From NCBI GenBank assembly GCA_964631265.1, contig CAZVWW010000010.1:1-37107 (forward strand): DNA of 37,107 bases, written 5' to 3'. Source of the stretch: CAZVWW01 sp964631265. GTDB lineage: Bacteria; Thermotogota; Thermotogae; MWEM01. The notes under the pieces are model-generated. The model saw nothing but the letters and a program-made list of their open reading frames with translations, ran no database searches and was not told the DNA's origin. Of this stretch, positions 7,733 through 15,869 are shown piece after piece (the stretch's first letter is position 1; each line of letters opens with the position of its first letter). The position numbers and the translations under genes were made by a program.

Positions 7733-9505
7733 TCAATAGCCGTAAAGAATCCTGCATTCATCTTTTGTCAAAACCGCCACCAGTCCGTTTTTTGTTTTCA
7801 TATCACAGGGTTTCTGCGCGATGGAAAGAAGCGCACTTCCTTTTTGTAGAACGGTCCCCGCTTTATAAACCAACTCACTCTCCTCTGTACTGACCTCTTC
7901 CGGCGTAATGAGCTGCTTTCTGGTTCGGAAATAATACTCATATCGTTTTCCCGGACCCGGCAAAAGAACGGAGACTTTATGGTCGTCTATCTCATGATTT
8001 GTCAGTTCCTTGATATCCGGTACCCTCTCTCTTGTCAGTTCACTGTATCCCCGTCTGCCGTCGAGGAAGATGACTCGTGAATACAGATCGATCACAACGA
8101 TATAACCGTCGGTTTCGATGTGCCGGACAGGGAGGTAATCGATAATCCGGGTCCATATAACCTCTCTGTCAAATCGCCGCATTCCCTTTAGATGCCTGTC
8201 AGACTGGAATATCCAGAGCATCTGCCCCGTTTGGATGATACCGGCCAGGGGAACAGTGGATTCAAACACTACGGTTCGGGAAGCGTCGTATATCCGTCTA
8301 TTCGTCAGAAAATAATCATCACTGACGCCGGTCACCTCTTCCTGAAGCACCTTCTTCTCCCCGGTCTCAAGGTCCACTATGATCGATCCGCCGGGGCGGG
8401 TTATGATGAGCAGATCATCCGTAAAAAACAGGCTGTTGTATGTTGCATTCAATTCAATTCGCTTGAACAACTTACCGGGCTCACCGGTCAGCTTGACATT
8501 GAGTGTTATGTCCTCTCCCGCTTTAAGCTGAACATCCCGTGTTTTTTCAGAAAACCCCTCAGCGTTTAACCGGACACTGTATTTGCCCTCCGGCAATTCA
8601 AATGTGACGTCACTGCCCTCTTCGACCATCAAAGGGGTATCCTCACCTTGTCTGTAAAGTGACATCAGGGCATTGTCAGATGTTTGGACGGTTAATACTG
8701 CACCGATGCTATCAGCATCTAACTGAATCTCAGTATCCTCTTCAATGTACAAATACCGGCTAACCGCCCCGTATTGAAGCTCATGAACCCCCGGTTCCAC
8801 CTCAATATCAGCAGGCGTCTTATATGTTTGACCATCCACGGTCACATCAATGGAAAAGTCCGCCGTTATACGCAATCGTCTAATGGCCTCCTCGAGATCC
8901 AAAAAAGCCACCGGCCTGAACGGAACTTGAACTGTCAATCGTTCTTCTCCCGATTTCAAAATCATTTCTCTATCAAAAGTCCTGAATACGGAGTACCCCG
9001 GCCCGTAGTAAAGCCTTTCTGCCGATGATTGAATCTCATTCCCGCTTTTTACCAGGACAAGCGTCGGCAATCTCCTGGTATGATCCTCGAGAAATTGTTT
9101 CAGAAAAGAGGTTAACGCCTTTTCAAACTCCCCGGTTTTAAAAAGATTTTTAGCGTTATCGTAATACCGGCCGTTGTAGAAAACCTTGACCAGAAGAAGG
9201 TCCTCCCCGGGCTGAGTGATATCAATCTCAAGCTCCCTGCCCTCTTCGAGTAACACAAACCCAAGCTCTTCAAACAGATGCGAAACAAGTTCTCTGTATT
9301 CCCCGGGACCTTTATAAATCAGTTTTAGAGCTGGTTGTTCCTTCCACCATTCTTCAACTGTGAAAACCCTTTCAAAGATCGTCAAGCTGTACTCATCGAC
9401 CTGAATATCCCGGTATTCTTCAACGTTCTCCAGTTCAATCCATTCATAGCTGAAGACCTGCGTCAAACATCCCAGCAGGAGTATCAAAAAAAGGGCCTTT
9501 TTCAT
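7733..9505 (-). CDS. Exported PEGA-like beta-rich protein, function unknown
   Basis: A 590-aa protein with an N-terminal export signal (residues 1-19); LLLGC around Cys13 could be a weak lipobox, so it may be a lipoprotein. Two beta-rich PEGA-like repeats are visible: about 214-256 (VDGQTYKTPADIEVEPGVHEL) split around the repeat core, and about 268-340 with LPEGKYSVRLNAEGFSEKTR. The C-terminal half (345-590) looks like short beta repeats of a propeller. PEGA domains are surface or envelope modules. Its ATG shares one base with the preceding stop (TGATG), so it is co-translated with the MrpB-like gene. No enzymatic motif was seen. Confidence 0.75.
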   Translation of the reverse strand: MKKALFLILLLGCLTQVFSYEWIELENVEEYRDIQVDEYSLTIFERVFTVEEWWKEQPALKLIYKGPGEYRELVSHLFEELGFVLLEEGRELEIDITQPGEDLLLVKVFYNGRYYDNAKNLFKTGEFEKALTSFLKQFLEDHTRRLPTLVLVKSGNEIQSSAERLYYGPGYSVFRTFDREMILKSGEERLTVQVPFRPVAFLDLEEAIRRLRITADFSIDVTVDGQTYKTPADIEVEPGVHELQYGAVSRYLYIEEDTEIQLDADSIGAVLTVQTSDNALMSLYRQGEDTPLMVEEGSDVTFELPEGKYSVRLNAEGFSEKTRDVQLKAGEDITLNVKLTGEPGKLFKRIELNATYNSLFFTDDLLIITRPGGSIIVDLETGEKKVLQEEVTGVSDDYFLTNRRIYDASRTVVFESTVPLAGIIQTGQMLWIFQSDRHLKGMRRFDREVIWTRIIDYLPVRHIETDGYIVVIDLYSRVIFLDGRRGYSELTRERVPDIKELTNHEIDDHKVSVLLPGPGKRYEYYFRTRKQLITPEEVSTEESELVYKAGTVLQKGSALLSIAQKPCDMKTKNGLVAVLTKDECRILYGY

Positions 9506-10269
9506 CAGACCACCCCTCTGTGTTTGACAAAGTGATGAAGTATAGCCCAGGATCCGGCAAAGACCTTGATCCCGATCGCCATGTTTAAAAACAGTGCCGT
9601 CCCCCCTGATATCAGCTCGCCTCTACCAATGCCCCAAAGACGGCTGTCCTTTATTCCCGTAAGCTCAAGAAGATGAAAATTGGACAAGGCAGCATCAAAG
9701 GCAAAGAGCCCAATCAAACCGTATAAAGGCAGGGTCAGCATGATGACTTTTTCAAATACCGGGATTCCAAGATCGTGAAGACCCTTGTCTATCCCTTCGA
9801 TATCTCTTGTTCCACTTAAAACCAGGACACCTGTTCCGGCAACAACCCCGCCGACAAAACCGCCTCCCGGTCCAAGATGACCGGTCAGGATGATGTAGAT
9901 GGCAAAAAGCTGGGAAAGAAAAAAGATCACAGTTCCGGCTGTCTTCATTCTGAAATCAACAGCTTCGCCATTCAGGTTATAATCAATATTGTTTTTGTGT
10001 TCTTCACTCACCGTAGCCGGCAACCTCTTTAACACCATCACAACTCCAAAAGCGGCGACAAAAAAAACAGCTACCTCAAAGAGCGTATCATAAAACCTGT
10101 AATCAAGGTACACAGCACCAACGGCATTTAAAGACCCGTTTTCCGTTATAAGATTTGTGATGTAATCCGGCCTCTCAGTCGTCAGCCTGTTCTGATCCAG
10201 GTTAAGAAAAACAACGGCTGCAAAGACCAGCAGCGTGATTAATACGATGACATTTACCGTCTTACTCAT
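9505..10269 (-). CDS. MrpA C-terminal / MrpB-like membrane protein (MbhE-MbhF type)
   Basis: A 254-aa polytopic membrane protein. Residues 5-80 resemble the C-terminal piece of MrpA, called MbhE in archaeal hydrogenases (NAVGAVYLDYRFYDTLFEV, equal to the NVILVDFRGFDT signature). Residues 108-254 are a MnhB/MrpB domain with LTGHLGPGGGFVGGVVA. Such subunits belong to Na+/H+ antiporters and to membrane-bound hydrogenases or oxidoreductases. The other Mrp subunits are not nearby. ATG 10269 overlaps the upstream stop as ATGA and has GGAGG upstream. Ion-transport function is inferred from family only. Confidence 0.82.
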   Translation of the reverse strand: MSKTVNVIVLITLLVFAAVVFLNLDQNRLTTERPDYITNLITENGSLNAVGAVYLDYRFYDTLFEVAVFFVAAFGVVMVLKRLPATVSEEHKNNIDYNLNGEAVDFRMKTAGTVIFFLSQLFAIYIILTGHLGPGGGFVGGVVAGTGVLVLSGTRDIEGIDKGLHDLGIPVFEKVIMLTLPLYGLIGLFAFDAALSNFHLLELTGIKDSRLWGIGRGELISGGTALFLNMAIGIKVFAGSWAILHHFVKHRGVV

Positions 10270-10964
10270 CCAAGATTCCTCCGCACCCATTCTTCAAATC
10301 TGCCGTCCTCAACCGTCCTGTCAATAAATTCTTTCAAAGAATCCGCCAGCTCAGTGCGGCTTTTTTCAATCAAAAAGAAATAATAAGACTTACCCAGATT
10401 GTCATACTCATAATCATAATAACCGTCTTGCATGAGTTTGTGTTTGTACCGCATGAGATCAATAATCTCGCCATTTTCGTTTTTCAGCAGCCTGGTTTCA
10501 AGGACTTGAACCTTGTTCCATGTTTCAAAAAATACCGTATGCGTCCCATCATCATAAAGCCCCCCCATTAAGAGGTCCAATCGCTTCAACTTGGATTCAG
10601 CCTCAAGTGTAATGGCCTCAAAATCCAGATCAAGCTTCTGCTCCTTGGCAAACTCGCTGATTAATTCATATTCAAACCCTGTAAATCCTCCTGCATCCTT
10701 CCGATCTATCAAATAGGGGGTTTTGATATAGCCAACCTTGATCTTACCGGTCTTTCTGACAGAGATAATAAAAACAAACGTGGTAAATCCCGCACCAAGC
10801 GCCAAAGATGCAAAAGAAACATCCGGAGCTCCCATTAAAAGGTAAGCCCCGGATGTCATTGTTCCGAACAGTCCGAATAACAAAATACTGATGATCAAAT
10901 TTCGGGTCCATAGAAGAGAGAATGAAACGACAAGCGCCAAACCCCAGAAAACTATGGACAACAT
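10266..10964 (-). CDS. DUF4040 (MbhD-like) membrane domain fused to a substrate-binding-like domain
   Basis: A 232-aa protein of two parts. Residues 1-70 form three membrane helices with LMGAPDVSFASLALGAG, matching the GAPDVALTEA motif of DUF4040/MbhD. From residue 73 a soluble domain starts KVGYIKTPYL, continues GGFTGFEYELISEFAKEQKL and ends EFIDRTVEDGRFEEWVRRNLG, the pattern of family-3 solute-binding proteins but with a shortened middle. It lies directly upstream of the MrpB-like gene and overlaps it by four bases. No Shine-Dalgarno precedes its ATG, only four bases after the previous stop. The fusion suggests ligand sensing coupled to an ion-conducting module; this is inference. Confidence 0.75.
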   Translation of the reverse strand: MLSIVFWGLALVVSFSLLWTRNLIISILLFGLFGTMTSGAYLLMGAPDVSFASLALGAGFTTFVFIISVRKTGKIKVGYIKTPYLIDRKDAGGFTGFEYELISEFAKEQKLDLDFEAITLEAESKLKRLDLLMGGLYDDGTHTVFFETWNKVQVLETRLLKNENGEIIDLMRYKHKLMQDGYYDYEYDNLGKSYYFFLIEKSRTELADSLKEFIDRTVEDGRFEEWVRRNLG

Positions 10965-10968
10965 TCTT

Positions 10969-12567
10969 TTATTTTATGACCGTTATGGCCTGTGAGTTTC
11001 CTTCTTCATCAACGCCGAATTCGGAATAGATCGCAGACGGATATCCCATGCCCATCAATTTTGTGAGCAGATCACTGATATCCAGGAAGAACATACCGTA
11101 GTAGTTTTCAACGCCTGCAAACTTACCTGAGAGCTGTGAATACATCTGATTCTGATTGATCGAGGGGACCTCACTCATCACAGAATCAAACTGCTCCGGC
11201 TTGATTGTTGTGATGATGATCTTCTGACCTTCAATGATCAGATAGGGTTCCACATCAACGTCCGTACCAGTCATCTGTTCAAGCTGTTCCTGCCCTTCCA
11301 CCTTCTCCTGGCCGGAGGAGGTTGTCTCGGAAAGCTTCATGTACTTCATTCCGTCGAGTGATTTCAACGCCTCTCCGGATTCCTCAATGAGGGCGGATAT
11401 CATCTCAGGGTTGTTGCTGCCGAGTGCTCCGTAGAGATCAACCGACACATCACCGGTTTCCCCCATTTTCATATCCATGCTGACCTGGGCAAGGCCATCC
11501 CAGCTTTCCACAACACTCTTGACCATTTCATACGTGGCTGCATCAAGTTCTTCCATCTCAGCCTGATACATCTGTTTTGCCTGCTGGTAGAGAGCATCCA
11601 TCATCGGATCAAGGAATCCCCAGATCTTGTCCATGTTGGCAATATTCACTGCGCCCTTGACCAGTCCCGGTAATCTCATCCGGTCTTCAAGTTCGCTTTT
11701 GCTGACGCCGGCGTTGATAGAAAGTCTCTGGAGTTCGCTGTCGTTGTACTGATACTTGTTAAAACTCTCGAGAACCAGACCGCCGTCCACATAGCCCTTT
11801 GTCCAGCCGTATTCCATCTTCACCATCTTGCTCATCTCATCGGGGAAATCAAAACCGAATGCTGATTCATAGGCACTCATCATCTTCTGGCTGCTCATGC
11901 TTTCTCCCGTATAGAGTATCATCCAGTTTTCCTCGTTGTAGAGACCTGAAAAGATGGGATCATTCATGATGTTATTCCCTTTTGCAGCCATTGCTGCATC
12001 CACACCCTTCTGATTCATGGAAATGATCACATGGCCGTTATCCTTTGCCATCACGAAACCATCGTTCTGTCCAAACTGAACCGGATTGGGCATGAGCTTG
12101 TTGACAGCAGCAAGGACATCGTCAGGGTTGGCGGCCGGCTTGAGAACGACGGCAAAGTCAAGATTGGCAAATGCAGCGCCCAGTTGGCCGATGGCCTGGT
12201 TGGGATTGACTGACGCGGAAGGATTATCTGCCATATTCTTGTTCATCTGAGCAAGCGCCCCATAGTTAATCTCACCTTGCGTGAAAACAGCGATATCACC
12301 CTTGAGAAGGGCCCAGATGTTCTCCGGCTTGAATTCCGGATCGGCATATTTCATGCTTTCAACCTGCTGGCTGATCATACCCTCGACGCCCATGTCTCTG
12401 AGTAAAAAGCCAAACACCGTCTCTTCTTTTAGCTTGCTGTAGTTGTCTGAATTGTTAACCGAAGTAAAGACCATCGAGGAATCTTCCGGAACATAATCCG
12501 TCACCGCTCCGAAAGCGACTGTAATGAGTAAAAACAACGTCACTGACAAAATAGAAAATCTTTTCAT
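10969..12567 (-). CDS. Exported protein of unknown function (DUF3352-like)
   Basis: A 532-aa protein with a Sec signal peptide (residues 1-20, ending near AFG-A). The mature part is acidic, Met- and Asn-rich, with short stretches such as VPEDSSMVFTSVNN and repeated halves of alternating alpha/beta pattern that recall DUF3352-type secreted proteins; the family match is from memory and tentative. No catalytic motif or further membrane segment was seen. A strong GGAGGTG precedes the ATG. It sits between the ABC ATPase and the DUF4040 fusion, so it may work in the envelope with them. Confidence 0.7.
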   Translation of the reverse strand: MKRFSILSVTLFLLITVAFGAVTDYVPEDSSMVFTSVNNSDNYSKLKEETVFGFLLRDMGVEGMISQQVESMKYADPEFKPENIWALLKGDIAVFTQGEINYGALAQMNKNMADNPSASVNPNQAIGQLGAAFANLDFAVVLKPAANPDDVLAAVNKLMPNPVQFGQNDGFVMAKDNGHVIISMNQKGVDAAMAAKGNNIMNDPIFSGLYNEENWMILYTGESMSSQKMMSAYESAFGFDFPDEMSKMVKMEYGWTKGYVDGGLVLESFNKYQYNDSELQRLSINAGVSKSELEDRMRLPGLVKGAVNIANMDKIWGFLDPMMDALYQQAKQMYQAEMEELDAATYEMVKSVVESWDGLAQVSMDMKMGETGDVSVDLYGALGSNNPEMISALIEESGEALKSLDGMKYMKLSETTSSGQEKVEGQEQLEQMTGTDVDVEPYLIIEGQKIIITTIKPEQFDSVMSEVPSINQNQMYSQLSGKFAGVENYYGMFFLDISDLLTKLMGMGYPSAIYSEFGVDEEGNSQAITVIK

Positions 12568-12589
12568 AAAAGCACCTCCAAGAAAAATA

Positions 12590-13537
12590 TTAGCTGACTT
12601 TTTTTGTTAAAGATATGAATATATCTTCCAATGTTGGTTCATTAACCCTAAAGGTATCGACTGTATCGAAATTCTCAACAACCTTCTTCTGTAATTCCTT
12701 AACATGTGCATTGCCCTTTAAAGTGATCACATAACTGTACTGGTCTTCATGTTCTATATTCTCAATCCATGAGACGTCTTCCAGCTCTCTGAACTTCACC
12801 CTGTCTCTTATCAGACCACTGATAAAGACCTTGACCTCGCGTTGATTCTTTAGCTCTTCGCGTTTGAGATTCTTAACCGTATCCACCGTTATGAGATTCC
12901 CGCGATCGATGATCGCCACTCTCCGGCATATTTCCTCAACCGACCACATTGCATGGGTTGTCAATAAAACGGCTGTCCCGCTTGAATTGACATCCAGCAC
13001 AAAATCTCTGACCACCTGGCGGGATTTTGGATCCAACCCGTTGGTTGGTTCATCCAGAATGAGCATCTTAGGGTCATGCAGAATACCACGGCAGATATTG
13101 ATCTTCTGGGCCATCCCGGTTGAAAAATTCTTGACATACTCATTTCGCCATTCCCACATATCAAACGTCTTGAGGAGTTCTTCAACGCGCTTCTCCGCAT
13201 GCTCCCTCTTGATCCTGTATAGACTGGCAAAATACAACAGATTCTCTTTGGCTGTTAAATGTGGAAAGAGGATAACACCGGCCGGTACATAACCCACCAG
13301 CTGCCGGATTTTCTGTCTGTTTTTGTCGATACTGTTTCCGAAAATCGTTATCCGGCCCTCGGATTGAGCCAGCAGCGTTACCATTATTCTCACCAGGGTT
13401 GTCTTACCCGCACCGTTCGGTCCGAGCAGTCCGAAAACTTCATCTTTGTCAAACGAAAAACTGACGGAATTCAACGCCTTGATATTCCTGAATCTCTTTG
13501 AGACTGATTCTACGATGATCTTGTCTTTCGCGTCCAT
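12590..13537 (-). CDS. ABC transporter ATP-binding protein (NatA-like), no permease nearby
   Basis: A 315-aa ATPase with Walker A GPNGAGKT (39-46), signature STGMAQK, Walker B MLILDEP, D-loop NGLDP and H-loop TTHA. After residue ~225 it has the C-terminal extension typical of NatA/CcmA-type exporters. The Q-loop Gln is replaced: the segment reads VGYVPAG, with Ala86. The neighbouring genes encode no clear ABC permease, so its membrane partner is either elsewhere or one of the unusual membrane proteins downstream. The start lies two bases after the preceding stop. Confidence 0.88.
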   Translation of the reverse strand: MDAKDKIIVESVSKRFRNIKALNSVSFSFDKDEVFGLLGPNGAGKTTLVRIMVTLLAQSEGRITIFGNSIDKNRQKIRQLVGYVPAGVILFPHLTAKENLLYFASLYRIKREHAEKRVEELLKTFDMWEWRNEYVKNFSTGMAQKINICRGILHDPKMLILDEPTNGLDPKSRQVVRDFVLDVNSSGTAVLLTTHAMWSVEEICRRVAIIDRGNLITVDTVKNLKREELKNQREVKVFISGLIRDRVKFRELEDVSWIENIEHEDQYSYVITLKGNAHVKELQKKVVENFDTVDTFRVNEPTLEDIFISLTKKVS

Positions 13538-13539
13538 CT

Positions 13540-13944
13540 TCAGCGTCTGTTATTCTGATTCTTTAAATCGCCCAAGGAGTCCGGTCCGGCGATTTGTATC
13601 CTTTGCTGTTCATTACCTTCCTTCTTCTGCGCCTCTTCAGCCATCTTTCTGTAGGTTTCGAGTTCCGATTTAATCGCGGACATATCTCCGTTGAACCAGT
13701 TCATCAGACTTTCCGTCAACTGTTCCACTGTGTCAGATTCGACATTCTCCGTTGATCCGAGATATTTCATCACGTTCATCTGTTTTCTGACGGCCTGTCT
13801 GACATCGTCTTTCTTAATCTGTTCCGAGTCAACCATCGCCGTCCCCAGAACGTTCACCTTAAAGCGGACATCCTCGATTCCCGCACTGATCGCTTCAATC
13901 CTTGATAGCAAGACATTCAATATTTGCTCAACTGACATTTCCAA
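13540..13944 (-). CDS. Small helical protein, function unknown
   Basis: A 134-aa, predicted all-helical, cytosolic protein with no recognised domain. Heptad-like stretches at 1-45 and 85-112 suggest a coiled coil, followed by a low-complexity Gln/Asn-rich C terminus. The start is TTG at 13944, seven bases after AGGAGGG; an ATG two codons later is at poorer spacing. Position between the J-domain gene and the ABC ATPase, with two-base spacing to the latter, makes it part of the same operon. Confidence 0.7.
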   Translation of the reverse strand: MEMSVEQILNVLLSRIEAISAGIEDVRFKVNVLGTAMVDSEQIKKDDVRQAVRKQMNVMKYLGSTENVESDTVEQLTESLMNWFNGDMSAIKSELETYRKMAEEAQKKEGNEQQRIQIAGPDSLGDLKNQNNRR

Positions 13945-13977
13945 AATAAAACCCTCCTGATCTACTATTATTTATCC

Positions 13978-14592
13978 TTAACAACATGAAATGAAATCAC
14001 CACCGGAACATTCACAACAACAATCCAGACACCAGAGTGTCGTACAGACCTGGCAGCAGGTCTCTGCATCCGTCCGGGCATGACCGGCTCTTCTTGAGAA
14101 GAATGTCCCGCCCATGGTCTGCTGATAGGCCTTTTGGTATTCCTCGTTTGCCGGATCCAGTCTGACGGCCTGTTCCAGTAGACGCCGGCCTTCTGTATAA
14201 TTGCCATGCGAAATCTCAACAACCCCCATGAGATAAGACCATTCGGCGTTTCTTATTTTGGCCTGCATGAGGAGCTGTCTGGCCTCGGCAAATCTTCCGG
14301 CCTGTATCAACCGGCGGATATGATTGAAATCGGTGTATCCGCCGTTTTCACGATGTCCTTCATTAGCGGCTTTACTGTTGCCTGTGTCCTTTGTGTAATG
14401 TTGATGGTTGTCAAGGAGATAATCATAGGCCTCGTTGATCTCCTTCATCTTCTGTTCGGCCAGTTCTTTCATGTGTTTTTCCTTGTAATAATCCGGGTGA
14501 TACTTTTTGACCATCTTGTTGTAAGCGGCCTTTATCTCTTTCTTACTTGCCCCCGGTTCTACACCGAGTACTTTATACGGGTCATTAATCAT
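13978..14592 (-). CDS. J-domain protein with Cys-rich C-terminal tail
   Basis: A 204-aa DnaJ-like co-chaperone candidate. The J domain spans residues 3-62 with the HPD tripeptide at 32-34, which stimulates DnaK ATPase. A TPR-like helical region follows (about 90-160; LIQAGRFAEARQLL, GRRLLEQAVRLDP). The last 26 residues hold ten cysteines and end GGDFISCC, likely a metal-binding or membrane-proximal element. It lacks the DnaJ Gly/Phe and zinc-finger regions. From memory, J proteins with such tails occur beside DUF5685 genes in Firmicutes, as here. GGAGG precedes the ATG. Confidence 0.87.
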   Translation of the reverse strand: MINDPYKVLGVEPGASKKEIKAAYNKMVKKYHPDYYKEKHMKELAEQKMKEINEAYDYLLDNHQHYTKDTGNSKAANEGHRENGGYTDFNHIRRLIQAGRFAEARQLLMQAKIRNAEWSYLMGVVEISHGNYTEGRRLLEQAVRLDPANEEYQKAYQQTMGGTFFSRRAGHARTDAETCCQVCTTLWCLDCCCECSGGDFISCC

Positions 14593-14607
14593 GATCTATA
14601 TCCTCCA

Positions 14608-15507
14608 TTATCCATCTTTCTCAGCATTGCCATCGCTCTTACAACTATTACCTAACACCTTATCTGTCATTACCGGTATGGCTTCATGTATTATACCATT
14701 TATTTCTATAGAAAAGTGCCCCAATCTCTTAAAAAAACGGTCATAATATTCTCTCATATGATCAACGACTAAATGAAGCCTCCATTTTTCCAGTTCGGTT
14801 ATCTGTTTTACGATCACCGCGTTGTCATCCTCTTCAAGTAACAGTTCTTTGTTTGAAAAGATAAGGGGATTGTAATGCCACTTCTTGATATCCTTTTCAA
14901 GGTCTTCAAAGGCATCCATTAAATAGATCCACTTGCCGAGAAGTTCCGAGAATTTGAGAAAATCCTCATCCACAACCAGTTCAAGTCGCATAAGGACTTC
15001 TCCGGTCAGCGTTTTCATGATGGAACCAAACAGATTCGAAGCACTATCCGGATCGGGTGTTTTATTCATTTCAATCTCCATCAACTCTTCAAAAGAAGAC
15101 TTGAGCTTTTTCTCCAGCTCTTTTGAGAAATCACCCTTCCACTTCAACTGGTAGTTGTGAATCCGTTTCGCAAAAAAGGACCGAATTCCCTCTGAATCGA
15201 TTATTTCATCTCTGAGTTTGTAACCGAGGAGAACGACAAAGACATCCGAAACGGCCTCTTCCACACTTGTCGGATGCTTTATTCTCCGCTTTGAGAACCA
15301 GTGGGCAACGCAGTGTTCGTATTGCCATTCAAACGGCTCTTCGGAAAGTGCGGAAATCATCAGAGCCAGAAAGGTGATATCATACGAGAGAAAGAATCTT
15401 GAGAACTGACCGTATTGTGTGCCAAAGTACTTACAGAGTCCACAATACTGCGCGCGAAATAGATAGTTTTCGCTGTATCGTCTTAGCGGCCTGATATAGC
15501 CAAACAT
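14608..15507 (-). CDS. DUF5685-family protein
   Basis: A 299-aa soluble, mostly helical protein. The N terminus MFGYIRPL followed by RAQYCGLCKYFG (CxxC at 22-25) is the hallmark I recall for DUF5685. Further on, FLSYDITFLALMISAL and GKWIYLMDAFEDLEKDIKKWHYNP resemble helix bundles with acidic metal-binding motifs, reminiscent of the prenyltransferase-like fold; this is inference. It is directly followed by the Cys-rich J protein. Function is unknown. Confidence 0.8.
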   Translation of the reverse strand: MFGYIRPLRRYSENYLFRAQYCGLCKYFGTQYGQFSRFFLSYDITFLALMISALSEEPFEWQYEHCVAHWFSKRRIKHPTSVEEAVSDVFVVLLGYKLRDEIIDSEGIRSFFAKRIHNYQLKWKGDFSKELEKKLKSSFEELMEIEMNKTPDPDSASNLFGSIMKTLTGEVLMRLELVVDEDFLKFSELLGKWIYLMDAFEDLEKDIKKWHYNPLIFSNKELLLEEDDNAVIVKQITELEKWRLHLVVDHMREYYDRFFKRLGHFSIEINGIIHEAIPVMTDKVLGNSCKSDGNAEKDG

Positions 15508-15508
15508 C

Positions 15509-15853
15509 TTAGTCCTTTACTTTGTCGATGATACCGTTGAGGATGTTCTGATCCCCGGTGGCAAAGACAGACAACTTTCTTTTCCCCAGCCGGCGGCCAA
15601 TTATATCCATCGAATGTCCTCTTAGCTTGTAAACCTTTGCCTGGTGGGACTCTGCCTTTTTTCTCCACATTTCCTGATGCTTCAGTTGAATATCCTCACT
15701 CAAAAAGATGATTTTATCCTCTCCATCTCCCTTTTTTAAATAGCCAAGCAGCTTTTCACTACCGTATATGAGTGTCCCGTTTTTCGCCGAAAAACCAAGA
15801 AGCTTCATTAATTCTGCTGCCTTCAAGTCTTCGATCTCGATCAATGTGTGCAT
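15509..15853 (-). CDS. L7Ae/L30e-like RNA-binding protein (YlxQ type)
   Basis: A 114-aa single-domain protein. The pattern KLLGFSAKNGTLIYGSEKLLGYLK, then IIFLSEDI, a helix, KVYKL and GRRLGKRKLSVFATGD follows the L7Ae/L30e fold used to bind kink-turn RNA; quoted motif is split here at GSEKLLG. YlxQ-like paralogues usually sit near nusA-infB; here it lies between rodA and the DUF5685 gene. The RNA target is unknown. Confidence 0.72.
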   Translation of the reverse strand: MHTLIEIEDLKAAELMKLLGFSAKNGTLIYGSEKLLGYLKKGDGEDKIIFLSEDIQLKHQEMWRKKAESHQAKVYKLRGHSMDIIGRRLGKRKLSVFATGDQNILNGIIDKVKD

Positions 15854-15869
15854 GCTCCATTCCTCATCT

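Noticed and set aside
12982..13020. TTGACA on the plus strand inside the ABC ATPase gene
   Set aside because: No plausible -10 at correct spacing and no plus-strand gene follows.
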